Counted from the first letter of the stretch, positions 1 through 8,484 are shown. The stretch is DNA of 64,000 nucleotides from Halobellus sp. Atlit-31R (GCA_003665935.1 QPLR01000001.1:62001-126000), one strand, 5' to 3'. Translations and numbers: made by a program. Notes: generated from the letters alone by a model not told the origin.

Positions 1-375
1 GCACGCGACGAGGTCGAGTGGGAGGTGCTCGTCTGGACGCCCGCGGAGCGCGCCTACAGCGCCGACGCGGACGTCGAGCGCTGTGCGAACGTCGCGTCGA
101 TGGCAGAACTGGTCGCCGAACTCGCGCTCGACGGCCGTTACGCGGAAGCGATGACGGTGAACGGACTGGCCTTCTCGGCGGCGCTCGGCTTCTCGGCGGA
201 GCCGGCTGTCGAGGCGATGCCACACGTCGCTGGCGTCTCCCTCTCCGGAACCGGGCCGAGCGTCGTCGCCGTCGGCGACGACGACGGTCTCGACCGCGTG
301 CGGGCGCTGTGGGACGAGCGCGACGGCCACACGTGGCGGACCACGACGCGAACCGACGGAGGACGTATCATATGA
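1..375 (+). CDS. aroK: Archaeal shikimate kinase, C-terminal part (GHMP type)
   Basis: The reading frame is open from the left edge, so the N-terminus lies outside the window. The visible 124 residues are the C-terminal half of a GHMP-superfamily kinase; the late glycine-rich motif LSGTGPSVVAVG is clear near residues 77-88 of this fragment. Archaea use this GHMP enzyme, unrelated to bacterial AroK, to phosphorylate shikimate with ATP in chorismate synthesis. The stop codon overlaps the ATG of a chorismate mutase (ATGA), which places both in one aromatic-amino-acid operon and supports shikimate over other GHMP substrates. Function is from family knowledge and context. Confidence 0.85.
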   Translation, partial: ARDEVEWEVLVWTPAERAYSADADVERCANVASMAELVAELALDGRYAEAMTVNGLAFSAALGFSAEPAVEAMPHVAGVSLSGTGPSVVAVGDDDGLDRVRALWDERDGHTWRTTTRTDGGRII

Positions 376-671
376 CACGAGACGACGCTACAGACCCCGA
401 CGACGCTTCGCTGGACGAACTGCGCGAGGAGATCGAAGACATCGATCGCGAGATCGTCGAGTTGATCGCGCGACGGACGTACGTCGCCGACTCGATCGCA
501 CAGGTGAAAGCCGATCGCGACCTCCCGACGACCGACGAAGGCCAAGAGGAGCGCGTGATGGAGCGCGCCGGCCACAACGCCGAGCACTTCGACGTGGACT
601 CGAACCTCGTGAAAGCGGTCTTCCGGCTGCTCATCGAGTTGAATAAAGTCGAGCAGCGGGAAAGCCGGTAG
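372..671 (+). CDS. aroQ: Chorismate mutase, AroQ type
   Basis: This 99-residue all-helical protein converts chorismate to prephenate on the way to Phe and Tyr. It carries the AroQ pattern: a first helix (LDELREEIEDIDREIVELIARR) with the conserved Arg and Glu, a Lys in the AQVKADR stretch, and a C-terminal helix ending LLIELNKVEQ. The length matches stand-alone archaeal AroQ. The ATG is chosen because it overlaps the stop of the upstream shikimate kinase by four bases, a typical translationally coupled arrangement. A longer in-frame extension upstream is only antisense-like coding of the kinase. Confidence 0.88.
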   Translation: MTRDDATDPDDASLDELREEIEDIDREIVELIARRTYVADSIAQVKADRDLPTTDEGQEERVMERAGHNAEHFDVDSNLVKAVFRLLIELNKVEQRESR

Positions 672-1063
672 GCGACGCTAGTTCACCTGCCCCGACAGCT
701 CTGCGCCGCCTTGAACTCTCGGTAGGGCTCAGACTCCTCATCTCACCAGGTGTATTCGATCCTGTGGCGTATCCAACGGGGAACGAACCCTCAACAAGAG
801 GGATCAGCGATCAACGCACAACGTACGGTGCTTTTCAGCTGCCGGAACAACGTCGAGCAGAGCGCGTAAATCGGAGTGCACCGACAGTCTGCGATCCGTC
901 TGGAGGGGCCACTCGGCTGTCTGCAGTTTTCTGCGACCACATCGGTGACCCCTGACGGTGATCAGTGAGAACGACGACCGCGAGCGGAGTGCGGCTCATC
1001 GGGCGCCCTCCGCGAATCGGAATCCGTGGATTTAAACTGTCCCACCTCGGTATTCGGAGGTGA
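672..1063. other. Intergenic stretch before tRNA-Arg
   Basis: About 390 bases lie between chorismate mutase and the tRNA. Short frames here look non-coding: their composition is not acidic and no family is recognisable. A TTTAAA box at 1031-1036, roughly 30 bases before the tRNA, may be its promoter. Nothing else is recognised. Confidence 0.5.
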
Positions 1064-1138
1064 GGGCGCTTAGCTCAGTTTGGACAGAGTGCTTGGCTTC
1101 GGACCAAGTTGTCGCGGGTTCAAATCCTGCAGCGCCCA
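1064..1138 (+). tRNA. tRNA-Arg (anticodon TCG)
   Basis: A full cloverleaf can be folded by eye. The 7-bp acceptor stem pairs GGGCGCT with AGCGCCC, with discriminator A at 1138. The anticodon stem CTTGG/CCAAG encloses the loop CTTCGGA, giving anticodon TCG for Arg CGA codons. The T arm GCGGG-TTCAAAT-CCTGC pairs with one G-U. CCA is not encoded. No intron is present. It stands alone and is followed by an AT-rich gap. Confidence 0.95.
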
Positions 1139-2028
1139 TCATTCTGCGTGACGGGCAACATCTGGCAGCCGGCGGTACGGCGTTCATAAACGGACCCCCC
1201 TTCGACCGTTTCGACTTCGTCACGGTTCAGAGTCGACGGGTCGCAACCGGGATCCGCCAGCAGTGACGCCTCCGTTCGGCGTACTTGCAGACGTCTTCGA
1301 CCGGAGCTGACTGGCCTGCCCCACAACACGTGGAATATCATAGAATTCGAGGCTATCAGTCTACTGAAACTCATATTTATATTATACTTAGTTGAAATGA
1401 CTATCTAGATACACTATACAAAAATCATACGTATACAGATCGAGTAGTTTTTGATTTAATTTCACCTATATACTGCGACTTTTTCAGTATTTATACCCGC
1501 TAAACTGAGAGTATCCAATTCCAAATATATAATTTGGATTATACTACCAGTTTTTAGTATATCCTGTCTATTAGGATAAAGAGCTAACACAGCGTAGGCC
1601 CAACTCCGATGAGGACCAGTCGCTCCGGATAGATCCTCGCTACACAATCCGGGCACTCCGACACGAAGTCGGCCGGGAACTCCGACCCCGCCGAGGCCGC
1701 CTGGGCACGGGAGTAACAAACGTACGGGTGTTAGGGTCTCCGTGCGGCGTATCCTTCCGAGCGCGAAGTAGCGCTCGGCGCTCGGCACTCCGAAGGCACT
1801 TGATCCGGGGGCCAGATTCTCAGACGCTGATCGCCGCGTTAGCCCCTCTGTAACGAGGTTATGTAGTGTCTTTCCTCCGCCCTACAGTCTATTGGACGTC
1901 TCTAACAGGAGGGACTCGAGGGCCTACAGAGCGTTAGACGCCGTCTAATCGCCGCGTGGACGGAACTCTGCAACGAGTGCGACTGGGAGACTGTATGATT
2001 TTTTCACCCGGGACGAGGTGTCTTCAAT
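1139..2028. other. AT-rich intergenic region with operator-like repeats
   Basis: No convincing gene is present in these 890 bases. Roughly 1340-1600 is strikingly AT-rich compared with the rest of the window. Frames on the minus strand near 1462-1788 do not look like haloarchaeal protein. From about 1840 to 1950 there are several inverted repeats, the best being TTAGACG-C-CGTCTAA, which precede the GH32 gene and may be regulatory. Confidence 0.6.
1934..1948. promoter_or_regulatory. 15-bp palindrome upstream of the GH32 gene
   Basis: TTAGACG and CGTCTAA form a perfect 7-bp inverted repeat around one central C, about 80 bases before the GH32 start codon. A degenerate relative, TTGGACG-T-CTCTAA, lies at 1892-1905. 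The arrangement suggests a dimeric regulator site. The bound protein is unknown. Confidence 0.45.
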
Positions 2029-4176
2029 ATGGCCGACGACGAGACGCGGGTCGGAGTCGTCTACCACGACGCGGTATCGGACGAGCAGCAGGCTGCGATG
2101 AACTGGTTACGAACACAGCCGATGGACACCCGGGTGCTTTCGTTCACCGAGCTTCAGAGCGGCACAGCCGACGTCGACGCCCTGTGGTGGCACCGCGATG
2201 CTCCGTTCGAGGGGCGAGAGGTACGCGCGGCAACGGTGGAGGCATTCGAGTCGTTCCTCGCAGACGGCGGTGGGCTGTTGCTCACGCTGCGGGCACTGAG
2301 CGCCGTCGAGCGGCTCGGAATCGACCCGGTCGCCCCGGACGTGACTGGCGTCGAGAGCGTCACCGAGCCGACCGGTGTCCTCTGGCGGCCGATCTACGAC
2401 GACCATACAGCCGTGAGCGCGTTCGATTCGGTTCGGATTCCGGTCTGCGACCGAGGTGCGGTCCCGATAGCTCGTTACGAACGCGTGGTCCCGTCACGCG
2501 GTGAAGTGCTCGCGTCGGCGATCCGGGGTGAGCGGGACGTGCCGCACGAGATGACGGTTGTCTCGTGGAACCGCGGCAGCGGCGTCGTCGGCGTCGGTGC
2601 ACCGGTGGCGTTCGACGAACCCGCGGACCCGACCGTCGCCACCGCCCGCTCTGATCTGGTCGCGGGCTGTCTGTCGGCCGTCGTCGGCGGTGACCAACCG
2701 CACCGACCGAAGTCTGCCAGTTCGCTGGCCGCCTTGCGAGAGGCGCTCGCGGACGACCCGACTCGTCCGCGCTATCACTTCACGCCGCCGGCGAACTGGC
2801 TGAACGACCCGAACGGGCTGATCTGCTGGAACGGGCAGTATCACGTGTTCTACCAGTACAACCCCGCAGGCCCGTTCCACAACGCGATCCACTGGGGCCA
2901 CACCGTCAGCGACGACCTGCTCCACTGGAGAGACGAGCCGGTCGCACTCGCGCCGTCGCCCGGCGGTCCCGACCGCGACGGATGCTGGTCGGGCTGTGCG
3001 GTCGACGACGACGGGACGCCGACGATCCTCTACACCGGGGGCAACGGGCGCTGGCAACTCCCGTGTGTCGCCACGAGCCCGGACCCGAAGCTCCGGAGGT
3101 GGGAGAAAGACCCCGGCAACCCTGTCATCGAGGAGCCGCCCTCGGAGCTGGAACTGCTTTCGAGTGAGCACTGGGAGGTGGAGTTCCGCGACCACGCCGT
3201 CTGGCGGGAGGGCGACACGTGGTATCAGATCATCGGGAGTGGCGTCGTCGACCGGGGCGGGACAGCGCTCCTCTACGCCTCGTCGGACCTCCGCGAGTGG
3301 GAGTATCTGGGGCCGTTGCTCGTCGGGAGCGACGGCCACGGTGCCGTCTGGGAGTGCCCGGAACTGCTGGAACTCGGGGATCGGTCCCTCCTCCACGTGT
3401 CCAACTACGAGGACGTCGTGTACTTCCTCGGGCGGCTTCGCGAGGGCACGTTCGAAGCCGAACACCAGGGAGTGCTCGACCACGGTGACTTCTACGCGCC
3501 GCAGTCGCTTCGGGACGACGACCGGTATCTGACCTGGGGGTGGCTCCCCGAGACGCGGGGGCCGAGCGCCCAGTGGGACGCCGGCTGGTCCGGAGTCCTC
3601 TCGCTCCCACGGGTGCTCTCACTCGGCGACGACGGCCGACTCCGACAGCGACCCGCCGCGGAGGTGGACCAACTCCGGAGGCGTCGGCTGTCCACGGCGG
3701 TGCCGGACACCATCGGCGGCGACCGACACACGCTCGGGGTGGGCGGTCGGACGCTGGAGGTGGCGCTCGACGTGTCGCTTGCGGACGCCTCCGCGTTCGA
3801 ACTGTCGGTGTTCGAGTCGGCCGACCGCGAGGAGCGGACGGCGATCCGGTACACGCGGGAAAGCCAGGTCGTCGTCGATCGCTCGGCGTCCAGCCGAGAC
3901 GGGATCGGTGCGACCGATTCTCAGCGGATGCCGGTGACGCCGTACGACGAGCCGCTGTCGCTCCGCGCGTTCCTCGACGAATCGGTGCTCGAACTGTACG
4001 CGAACGGTCGGCACTGTCTGACGAGTCGGGTGTATCCGTCGCCGGAGAGCGCGGGGATCTCGGTCGCGACCGAGGGCGGTCGCGCGTCGCTGCGCTCGTT
4101 CGACGTCTGGGCGCTCGAGGCCGCGATCACACCGGGCCCACGGCCGTCGTCTCGGGCTGGCGAGGAGCCTCAGTAG
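2029..4176 (+). CDS. GH32 beta-fructosidase with extra N-terminal domain
   Basis: This 715-residue protein should hydrolyse beta-fructosides such as sucrose, fructo-oligosaccharides or levan. Residues about 245-540 are the GH32 five-bladed propeller, with the nucleophile motif WLNDPNG (Asp260) and acid/base motif WECPE (Glu442). The RDP motif reads FRDHAVW (Asp388, with His389 for Pro), an unusual change. A C-terminal beta-sandwich follows (about 550-700). Residues 1-230 are an additional alpha/beta domain resembling glutamine-amidotransferase-like or ThuA-like folds. There is no signal peptide, so the enzyme is probably cytoplasmic. It faces a GH68 gene convergently, and the wider neighbourhood holds a sugar importer and sugar kinase. 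Exact substrate is inferred. Confidence 0.9.
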   Translation: MADDETRVGVVYHDAVSDEQQAAMNWLRTQPMDTRVLSFTELQSGTADVDALWWHRDAPFEGREVRAATVEAFESFLADGGGLLLTLRALSAVERLGIDPVAPDVTGVESVTEPTGVLWRPIYDDHTAVSAFDSVRIPVCDRGAVPIARYERVVPSRGEVLASAIRGERDVPHEMTVVSWNRGSGVVGVGAPVAFDEPADPTVATARSDLVAGCLSAVVGGDQPHRPKSASSLAALREALADDPTRPRYHFTPPANWLNDPNGLICWNGQYHVFYQYNPAGPFHNAIHWGHTVSDDLLHWRDEPVALAPSPGGPDRDGCWSGCAVDDDGTPTILYTGGNGRWQLPCVATSPDPKLRRWEKDPGNPVIEEPPSELELLSSEHWEVEFRDHAVWREGDTWYQIIGSGVVDRGGTALLYASSDLREWEYLGPLLVGSDGHGAVWECPELLELGDRSLLHVSNYEDVVYFLGRLREGTFEAEHQGVLDHGDFYAPQSLRDDDRYLTWGWLPETRGPSAQWDAGWSGVLSLPRVLSLGDDGRLRQRPAAEVDQLRRRRLSTAVPDTIGGDRHTLGVGGRTLEVALDVSLADASAFELSVFESADREERTAIRYTRESQVVVDRSASSRDGIGATDSQRMPVTPYDEPLSLRAFLDESVLELYANGRHCLTSRVYPSPESAGISVATEGGRASLRSFDVWALEAAITPGPRPSSRAGEEPQ

Positions 4177-5549
4177 CCGCCCCGTCGGTAGCTCTCGAAA
4201 GCGTCGCCTCCCCGGCCGTCGACGCGGTCGACGCGTCCGCAACCGGCGGCAGCGCTTCCCGGCGGGCTGTCTGCCGAGCCCTCACACTCTGCGGGTGGCA
4301 GGTCCTCGCCCTCTACCGGGATCTGCCAGTGTGCGAGCGTGCCGTGGATCCGCGTCCGGTCGCCGGCGACGTCGAGCCGGAGCGTCGGGCTCAGCGTCCC
4401 GCCGAACCGGCGCCGCTGCTCGGCCGCCGAGAGGTCGGCGATCAGGTCCAGCGACTCGCCCGCGAACTCTCGGAAGTTGTAGAAGCTCTGCACGAGGATC
4501 TCCTCGCGGTGCGGAAACGCCATCCAGGAGTACGCCTGAAAGGGGACGCGCGCCGGATTCGTCACCACCAGCCCGGAGCCGTTCAGGGGGCGATACTCGC
4601 CGCGGAACGAGTCGGCAACGAACCCGTAGAGGCCGTCGTAGCCGTCGAGTCCCGGCGCGAACGTGTGCATATGACTCGACACGAACAGGTAGTACCGGCC
4701 GTCGCGCACCACTACGTGCGGCCGTTCGAGCTCCTGGTTGACGCAGACGCCGTGCAGAAGCGGCGGTTCGAGCGCCCACTCGAGCGGGTCGCCGCGCGGT
4801 GATCTGGCGATGCCGACGCTCCCGTTGAACATCTGCCGCCTCTCGTCGCCGTCACACCGGTCGCTGTCCGGCGGAGCCGGCGTGTTCGCCTCGAACAGTA
4901 GACACGTCTCGCCCGTGTCCGGATCCTCGAAGAACCACGGGTCGCGGAAGGTGTAGGTCATCCCCCGCGATTGGGCCTGACGTTCGTACCACTCTCCGTC
5001 GGGTTCGAGCAGGATCTCGTGCGTCCAGGGGCCTTCGACTCTCACGCGATCGGCCTCGGCCTCGAACCGGCCGCCGTAGCCGACGGCGATCCGTTGCGTG
5101 TAGTTCAGCTCCGCCTCGGACGCGTCGCCCGCGGCGGTGTAGTAGAGATACAGTTCGCCGTCGTCGTACAGCGCGGAACCCGCCCACTGCCGCTGCCCGA
5201 GTGCCCCCGTCCCGAACACGGTGTCGCCGCCGTCCCACTCGATCCCGTCACGCGAGTAGAAGTAGCGGATCTCGGCGACGTCGTGTCGCTTCCCGGGGAG
5301 TAGCTCGTCGGACGCAGTGAGCGAGAAGAGCACTCGCCAGCCGTTCACCTCCGCGATCGACCCGCTGCGGTCCCGGAGCAACCACGTGTCCCAGACGTGG
5401 TGATCCGCGGCCGGGTCCTCGGCGGGAGGGCTGATCGGCGGCGCGGCGGTCTCGGATGTTCGCTCGATCTCCGTCGCCTGTGACCGTCTCCACCGTGACG
5501 GCCGCCGGCGCTCGGAGGCCCGCGCTGCGCTGGCTCGGTTGTCAGTCAT
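4170..5549 (-). CDS. GH68 levansucrase-like glycosidase
   Basis: A 459-residue GH68 enzyme, the family of levansucrases and inulosucrases that transfer fructosyl groups from sucrose to acceptors or water. All key motifs are visible: VWDTW (nucleophile Asp54), QWAGSA, FRDPW (transition-state Asp203) and ELERPH (acid/base Glu275). The N-terminal 45 residues are Arg-rich and polar with no hydrophobic core, so no Sec or TAT signal is evident, unlike the secreted bacterial enzymes. I chose the ATG at 5549; a GTG at 5582 would lie inside the likely TATA element. It is divergent from GH13 across a repeat-bearing spacer and its 3' end overlaps that of GH32 by seven bases. Confidence 0.9.
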   Translation of the reverse strand: MTDNRASAARASERRRPSRWRRSQATEIERTSETAAPPISPPAEDPAADHHVWDTWLLRDRSGSIAEVNGWRVLFSLTASDELLPGKRHDVAEIRYFYSRDGIEWDGGDTVFGTGALGQRQWAGSALYDDGELYLYYTAAGDASEAELNYTQRIAVGYGGRFEAEADRVRVEGPWTHEILLEPDGEWYERQAQSRGMTYTFRDPWFFEDPDTGETCLLFEANTPAPPDSDRCDGDERRQMFNGSVGIARSPRGDPLEWALEPPLLHGVCVNQELERPHVVVRDGRYYLFVSSHMHTFAPGLDGYDGLYGFVADSFRGEYRPLNGSGLVVTNPARVPFQAYSWMAFPHREEILVQSFYNFREFAGESLDLIADLSAAEQRRRFGGTLSPTLRLDVAGDRTRIHGTLAHWQIPVEGEDLPPAECEGSADSPPGSAAAGCGRVDRVDGRGGDAFESYRRGGY

Positions 5550-5620
5550 CGATCCGTACTCCCACGTTCGTCGCAAATTCACTTATTGGCCGTGGTCCGC
5601 GACCCGGAGCGGACGGCATC

Positions 5621-5740
5621 GAGGACGACCAGTGAACGTCGTGGACGACTGGCGAAGGTCACGGACGACCAGTGGACGCCGTGGACGGCCGGCGAAGGTC
5701 ACGGACGACCAGTGAACGCCGTGGACGGCCGGCGAAGGTC
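5621..5740. repeat. Three 40-bp tandem repeats between divergent promoters
   Basis: Three direct copies of 40 bp occupy 5621-5660, 5661-5700 and 5701-5740, nearly identical with a few base changes. Each copy splits into two related 20-bp halves sharing GGACG.CC.G.G, so the block reads as six units spaced about two helical turns apart. It lies exactly between the likely core promoters of the GH68 gene (left) and GH13 gene (right). Such phased iterations often bind a regulator, but the binding protein here is not known. Confidence 0.9.
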
Positions 5741-5761
5741 GCCGTCGGGTCTGCTCCCAAC

Positions 5762-5769
5762 AATTAATA
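5762..5769 (+). promoter_or_regulatory. TATA box of the GH13 gene
   Basis: AATTAATA lies about 27 bases upstream of the ATG at 5796, the spacing expected for a leaderless haloarchaeal transcript. The 40-bp repeat block ends about 20 bases before it. Confidence 0.55.
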
Positions 5770-5795
5770 CGGGACGGTAGCAAACAAGTGTCAAT

Positions 5796-7466
5796 ATGGA
5801 TGAACATACGTGGTGGAAGGAGGCAGTCGTCTACCAGATCTACCCGCGGAGTTTCAACGACTCCGACGGCGACGGGATCGGAGACATCCCCGGAATCACG
5901 GCGAAACTGGAGTACGTCGAGGAGCTGGGTGTCGACGCAGTCTGGCTCAGCCCGGTCTACGAGTCGCCGCAGCACGACAACGGCTACGACGTCAGCGACT
6001 ACCGGTCGATCCACTCGGCGTTCGGGACGATGGAGGACTTCGACCGGCTGCTGACCGAGCTCCACGACCGCGACATCCGACTGATTATGGATATGGTAGC
6101 GAATCACACGTCGTCCGAACACGAGTGGTTCCAGCGGTCCCGCTCGGAGCCGGACGGCGAGTACGGCGACTACTACATCTGGCGCGAGGGCTCCCCCGAC
6201 GAGCCGCCGAACAACTGGGAGTCCGCGTTCGGCGGCTCGGCCTGGGAGTACGACGACGAACGCGGCGCGTGGTATCTCCACCTCTTCGACGTCCACCAGC
6301 CCGACCTCAACTGGCGGAACCCCGCGGTCAGGCGAGAGCTGTTCGAGACGATGAACTGGTGGCTGGACAAAGGTATCGACGGCTTCCGTCTCGACGTTAT
6401 CAATCTGCTCTCGAAGGCCGAGGGGCTCCCCGACGGCGACCCCGACAGCGAGTGGGTCGGGAGCGAACACTTCGCCGACGGCCCGCGGATCCACGAGTAT
6501 CTCGGTGCGATGCACGATGCGGTGTTCGCCGGGACCGACGTGGTCACGATCGGCGAGATGCCGAAACTCGACCTCGAAAGCGCGCGGCGATACGTCGGCG
6601 ACGGGCCGCTGGATCTCGTGTTCCCCTTCGAGCATCTGGAGCTCGACTTCGGCGCGGCTGGCCGTTGGGACGTCGGTCCGTGGGATCTCACGGATCTCAA
6701 AGCGGTCTTCGACACCTGGCAGCGCGGGATGGAAGGCCACGGCTGGAACACGCTCTTCTTCGAGAACCACGATCAGCCTCGGAGTGTCTCTCGGTTCGGC
6801 AACGACGAGGAGTACCGGTACGAGTCCGCGACCGCGCTCGCGACGATCCTTCTGACGCTCAAGGGGACGCCGTTCCTCTACCAGGGCGAAGAGATCGGGA
6901 TGACCAACGGCTCCTTCGAGCGGCTGGACGACGCCCGCGACGTCGACACGAGACGGACCGTCCAAGAGCTGCTGGAGGCGGGCGTCATCGAGGACTACGA
7001 GGCGATCCGCCCCGTGGTCGAGTACCGCTCGCGCGACAACGCCCGGACTCCGTTTCAGTGGGACGGCTCGCCGCACGCGGGGTTCACCGACGGGGAGCCG
7101 TGGATCGCCGTCAACGACGACTACCCCGAGATCAACGTCGAGCGCGAGGAGGCCCGCTCGCCGTCGATCCTCTCGTACTACCGCGATCTGATCGCCCTCC
7201 GCGGACGGATGGACACGCTCGTCTCCGGCGTGTACGAGTTGTACTACCCCGACGATCCGCAACTGTACGTCTACACGCGGACGCGGGGCAACCACCAGGT
7301 CGTCGTCGTCATCAACGTCTCCGAACTCGACCGGCGGGTCGACCCCGACGCGCTGGGCTCGGATGGCTCGCTCCTGGTGAGCAACTACGGCGACGTCGCC
7401 GTCGAACCGTCTGGTGCGCTGGAACTCCGCCCTTACGAGGCGCGTCTGTACGAGCAGTCGAGGTAG
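5796..7466 (+). CDS. GH13 alpha-glucosidase (oligo-1,6-glucosidase type)
   Basis: This 556-residue intracellular enzyme belongs to the GH13 alpha-amylase superfamily, close to oligo-1,6-glucosidase, alpha-glucosidase and sucrose-acting subgroups. The protein opens with WWKEAVVYQIYPRSF. Conserved regions are DMVANHTSSEH, GFRLDVINLL (nucleophile Asp200), TIGEMPK (acid/base Glu254) and FFENHDQPR (Asp326). No signal peptide is present. In this cluster it would release glucose from sucrose, maltose or isomalto-oligosaccharides brought in by the nearby ABC importer. It is divergent from GH68 and shares its repeat-containing control region. Family assignment is firm; the preferred substrate is inference. 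Confidence 0.93.
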   Translation: MDEHTWWKEAVVYQIYPRSFNDSDGDGIGDIPGITAKLEYVEELGVDAVWLSPVYESPQHDNGYDVSDYRSIHSAFGTMEDFDRLLTELHDRDIRLIMDMVANHTSSEHEWFQRSRSEPDGEYGDYYIWREGSPDEPPNNWESAFGGSAWEYDDERGAWYLHLFDVHQPDLNWRNPAVRRELFETMNWWLDKGIDGFRLDVINLLSKAEGLPDGDPDSEWVGSEHFADGPRIHEYLGAMHDAVFAGTDVVTIGEMPKLDLESARRYVGDGPLDLVFPFEHLELDFGAAGRWDVGPWDLTDLKAVFDTWQRGMEGHGWNTLFFENHDQPRSVSRFGNDEEYRYESATALATILLTLKGTPFLYQGEEIGMTNGSFERLDDARDVDTRRTVQELLEAGVIEDYEAIRPVVEYRSRDNARTPFQWDGSPHAGFTDGEPWIAVNDDYPEINVEREEARSPSILSYYRDLIALRGRMDTLVSGVYELYYPDDPQLYVYTRTRGNHQVVVVINVSELDRRVDPDALGSDGSLLVSNYGDVAVEPSGALELRPYEARLYEQSR

Positions 7467-7488
7467 CGCGTCGGAAGGTCGCCGGGCG

Positions 7489-8364
7489 TCAGTCGAACGT
7501 GTACACTCGGGCCTCACACGACGGGCAGAACAGCGTCTCCGCCGGCACGCCGCCGGGACCGCGGTAGCCGCCGCAGCAGGACGCGTCGGTGCCGCGTTCG
7601 AGCGCCGTCCCGCAGTCGGGGCAGTCGTCCAGGAACAGCCGACACGTCTGTGCCGCGGCGAGCGCGGTTTCGTCGTCCACGAACGCCGCTGCCGCGTGAG
7701 CGCCGGCGACCTCCGCGACGGCGATGGGCCGGGTGAGCCAGGTCTCTTCGAGCGCGCTGTCGGCTCCCGCCGAGAGCGCGACCCACTCGCGACCGTCCTG
7801 CCGGACTGCGTGGGCGTCGCTCGCGGGCGACACCCGCAGCGCTGCGTCGGCCAACTCCTCGGTGGCCTCCTCGCGGAGCTTCGCCATCTCGGCGTGCCAA
7901 CGCTTCTCGAACGCGGCGGTGGGCGAGACCGTTCCCCCGTCGACGTACAGCACGCCCGCGTCGACGAGCCGCTGGAGCAGTTCCTCACCCACCGGTCCGT
8001 CGGCTTGCCCGTCGCGCACTGCTGTGTCCGTCGAGTCGTCCGCCGTCCGCACGTCGGTCGGGTCGTCGTCAGGGTCCTGCGTCTCGTCCCGTTCCTCCGT
8101 TCTGCCGTGGAACAGCGCCTCACCGCCGGGCAACCGCGCCACGAGTTGCGGCGCGAATCGAGGGGTTCCCGGCACCAGGTAGCCACGCATCCAGATGACG
8201 AACAGTCCGGCGACCGCGGCGGCGAGGGCGGCGAACGCGGAGACGGTCCAGACCACCGCGGTGCAGACGAGGAGAACTGCGACGTTGACCGTGGTGCACG
8301 GCCAACAGCGGTGCTCACCGATACGGTCCGGCTGTCGGAGCCCGCCGACGACGGAGAAGCGCAT
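7489..8364 (-). CDS. Membrane protein with C-terminal zinc-ribbon, unknown function
   Basis: A 291-residue protein without a recognised function. Residues about 25-65 contain two closely spaced hydrophobic segments. They are followed by a soluble acidic region, and near the end come the Cys pairs CPDCGTAL and CPSCEARVY, with CCGG between, which look like a zinc-ribbon. It begins at an ATG with a short cytosolic N-terminus containing a Cys. It is convergent with the GH13 gene (22-bp gap) and divergent from the sugar importer, so it may be unrelated to sugar use. The composition fits haloarchaeal coding sequence. Confidence 0.75.
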   Translation of the reverse strand: MRFSVVGGLRQPDRIGEHRCWPCTTVNVAVLLVCTAVVWTVSAFAALAAAVAGLFVIWMRGYLVPGTPRFAPQLVARLPGGEALFHGRTEERDETQDPDDDPTDVRTADDSTDTAVRDGQADGPVGEELLQRLVDAGVLYVDGGTVSPTAAFEKRWHAEMAKLREEATEELADAALRVSPASDAHAVRQDGREWVALSAGADSALEETWLTRPIAVAEVAGAHAAAAFVDDETALAAAQTCRLFLDDCPDCGTALERGTDASCCGGYRGPGGVPAETLFCPSCEARVYTFD

Positions 8365-8463
8365 ACTGGCGACGTAGCTGGGGCTGGCAGATTAAATTTC
8401 CGCCGCAGTGGCGTACCAGAGGTACCCAGGCGTGGTCGGGAATCACCCGACAGGGGGTTCGAA

Positions 8464-8484
8464 CCGCGCTCTCGCGGCCGTTTT
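8464..8484 (+). terminator. GC hairpin followed by TTTT upstream of the importer operon
   Basis: CCGCG-CTCT-CGCGG forms a perfect 5-bp stem, followed after three bases by TTTT. It sits between the membrane-protein gene and the importer promoter and could insulate the operon from upstream transcription. A second perfect inverted repeat, CCGGCT-CGT-AGCCGG, follows at 8494-8508. Function is inferred from shape only. Confidence 0.35.

Noticed and set aside
1462-1788. Possible minus-strand gene in the AT-rich gap after tRNA-Arg
   Set aside because: Crosses the AT-rich block, has basic and hydrophobic composition unlike its neighbours, and shows no motif or promoter.
2494-3483. Long minus-strand frame opposite GH32
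   Set aside because: Antisense shadow of a clear GH32 gene; no domains in the translation.
5550-5582. Upstream GTG start for the GH68 gene adding 11 residues
   Set aside because: The GTG falls within the likely TATA region and adds no signal peptide or conserved sequence, so the ATG at 5549 is preferred.
5583-8318. A very long open frame on the minus strand opposite the GH13 gene
   Set aside because: It is an antisense shadow of GH13 and neighbours, caused by high GC; its translation is Arg- or Val-rich without family features, while the plus-strand frame has all GH13 motifs.
8441-8480. A GGTTCGAACC-like segment resembling a tRNA T arm
   Set aside because: The flanking bases do not pair into a T stem or acceptor stem; it is better explained as part of the regulatory hairpin region.
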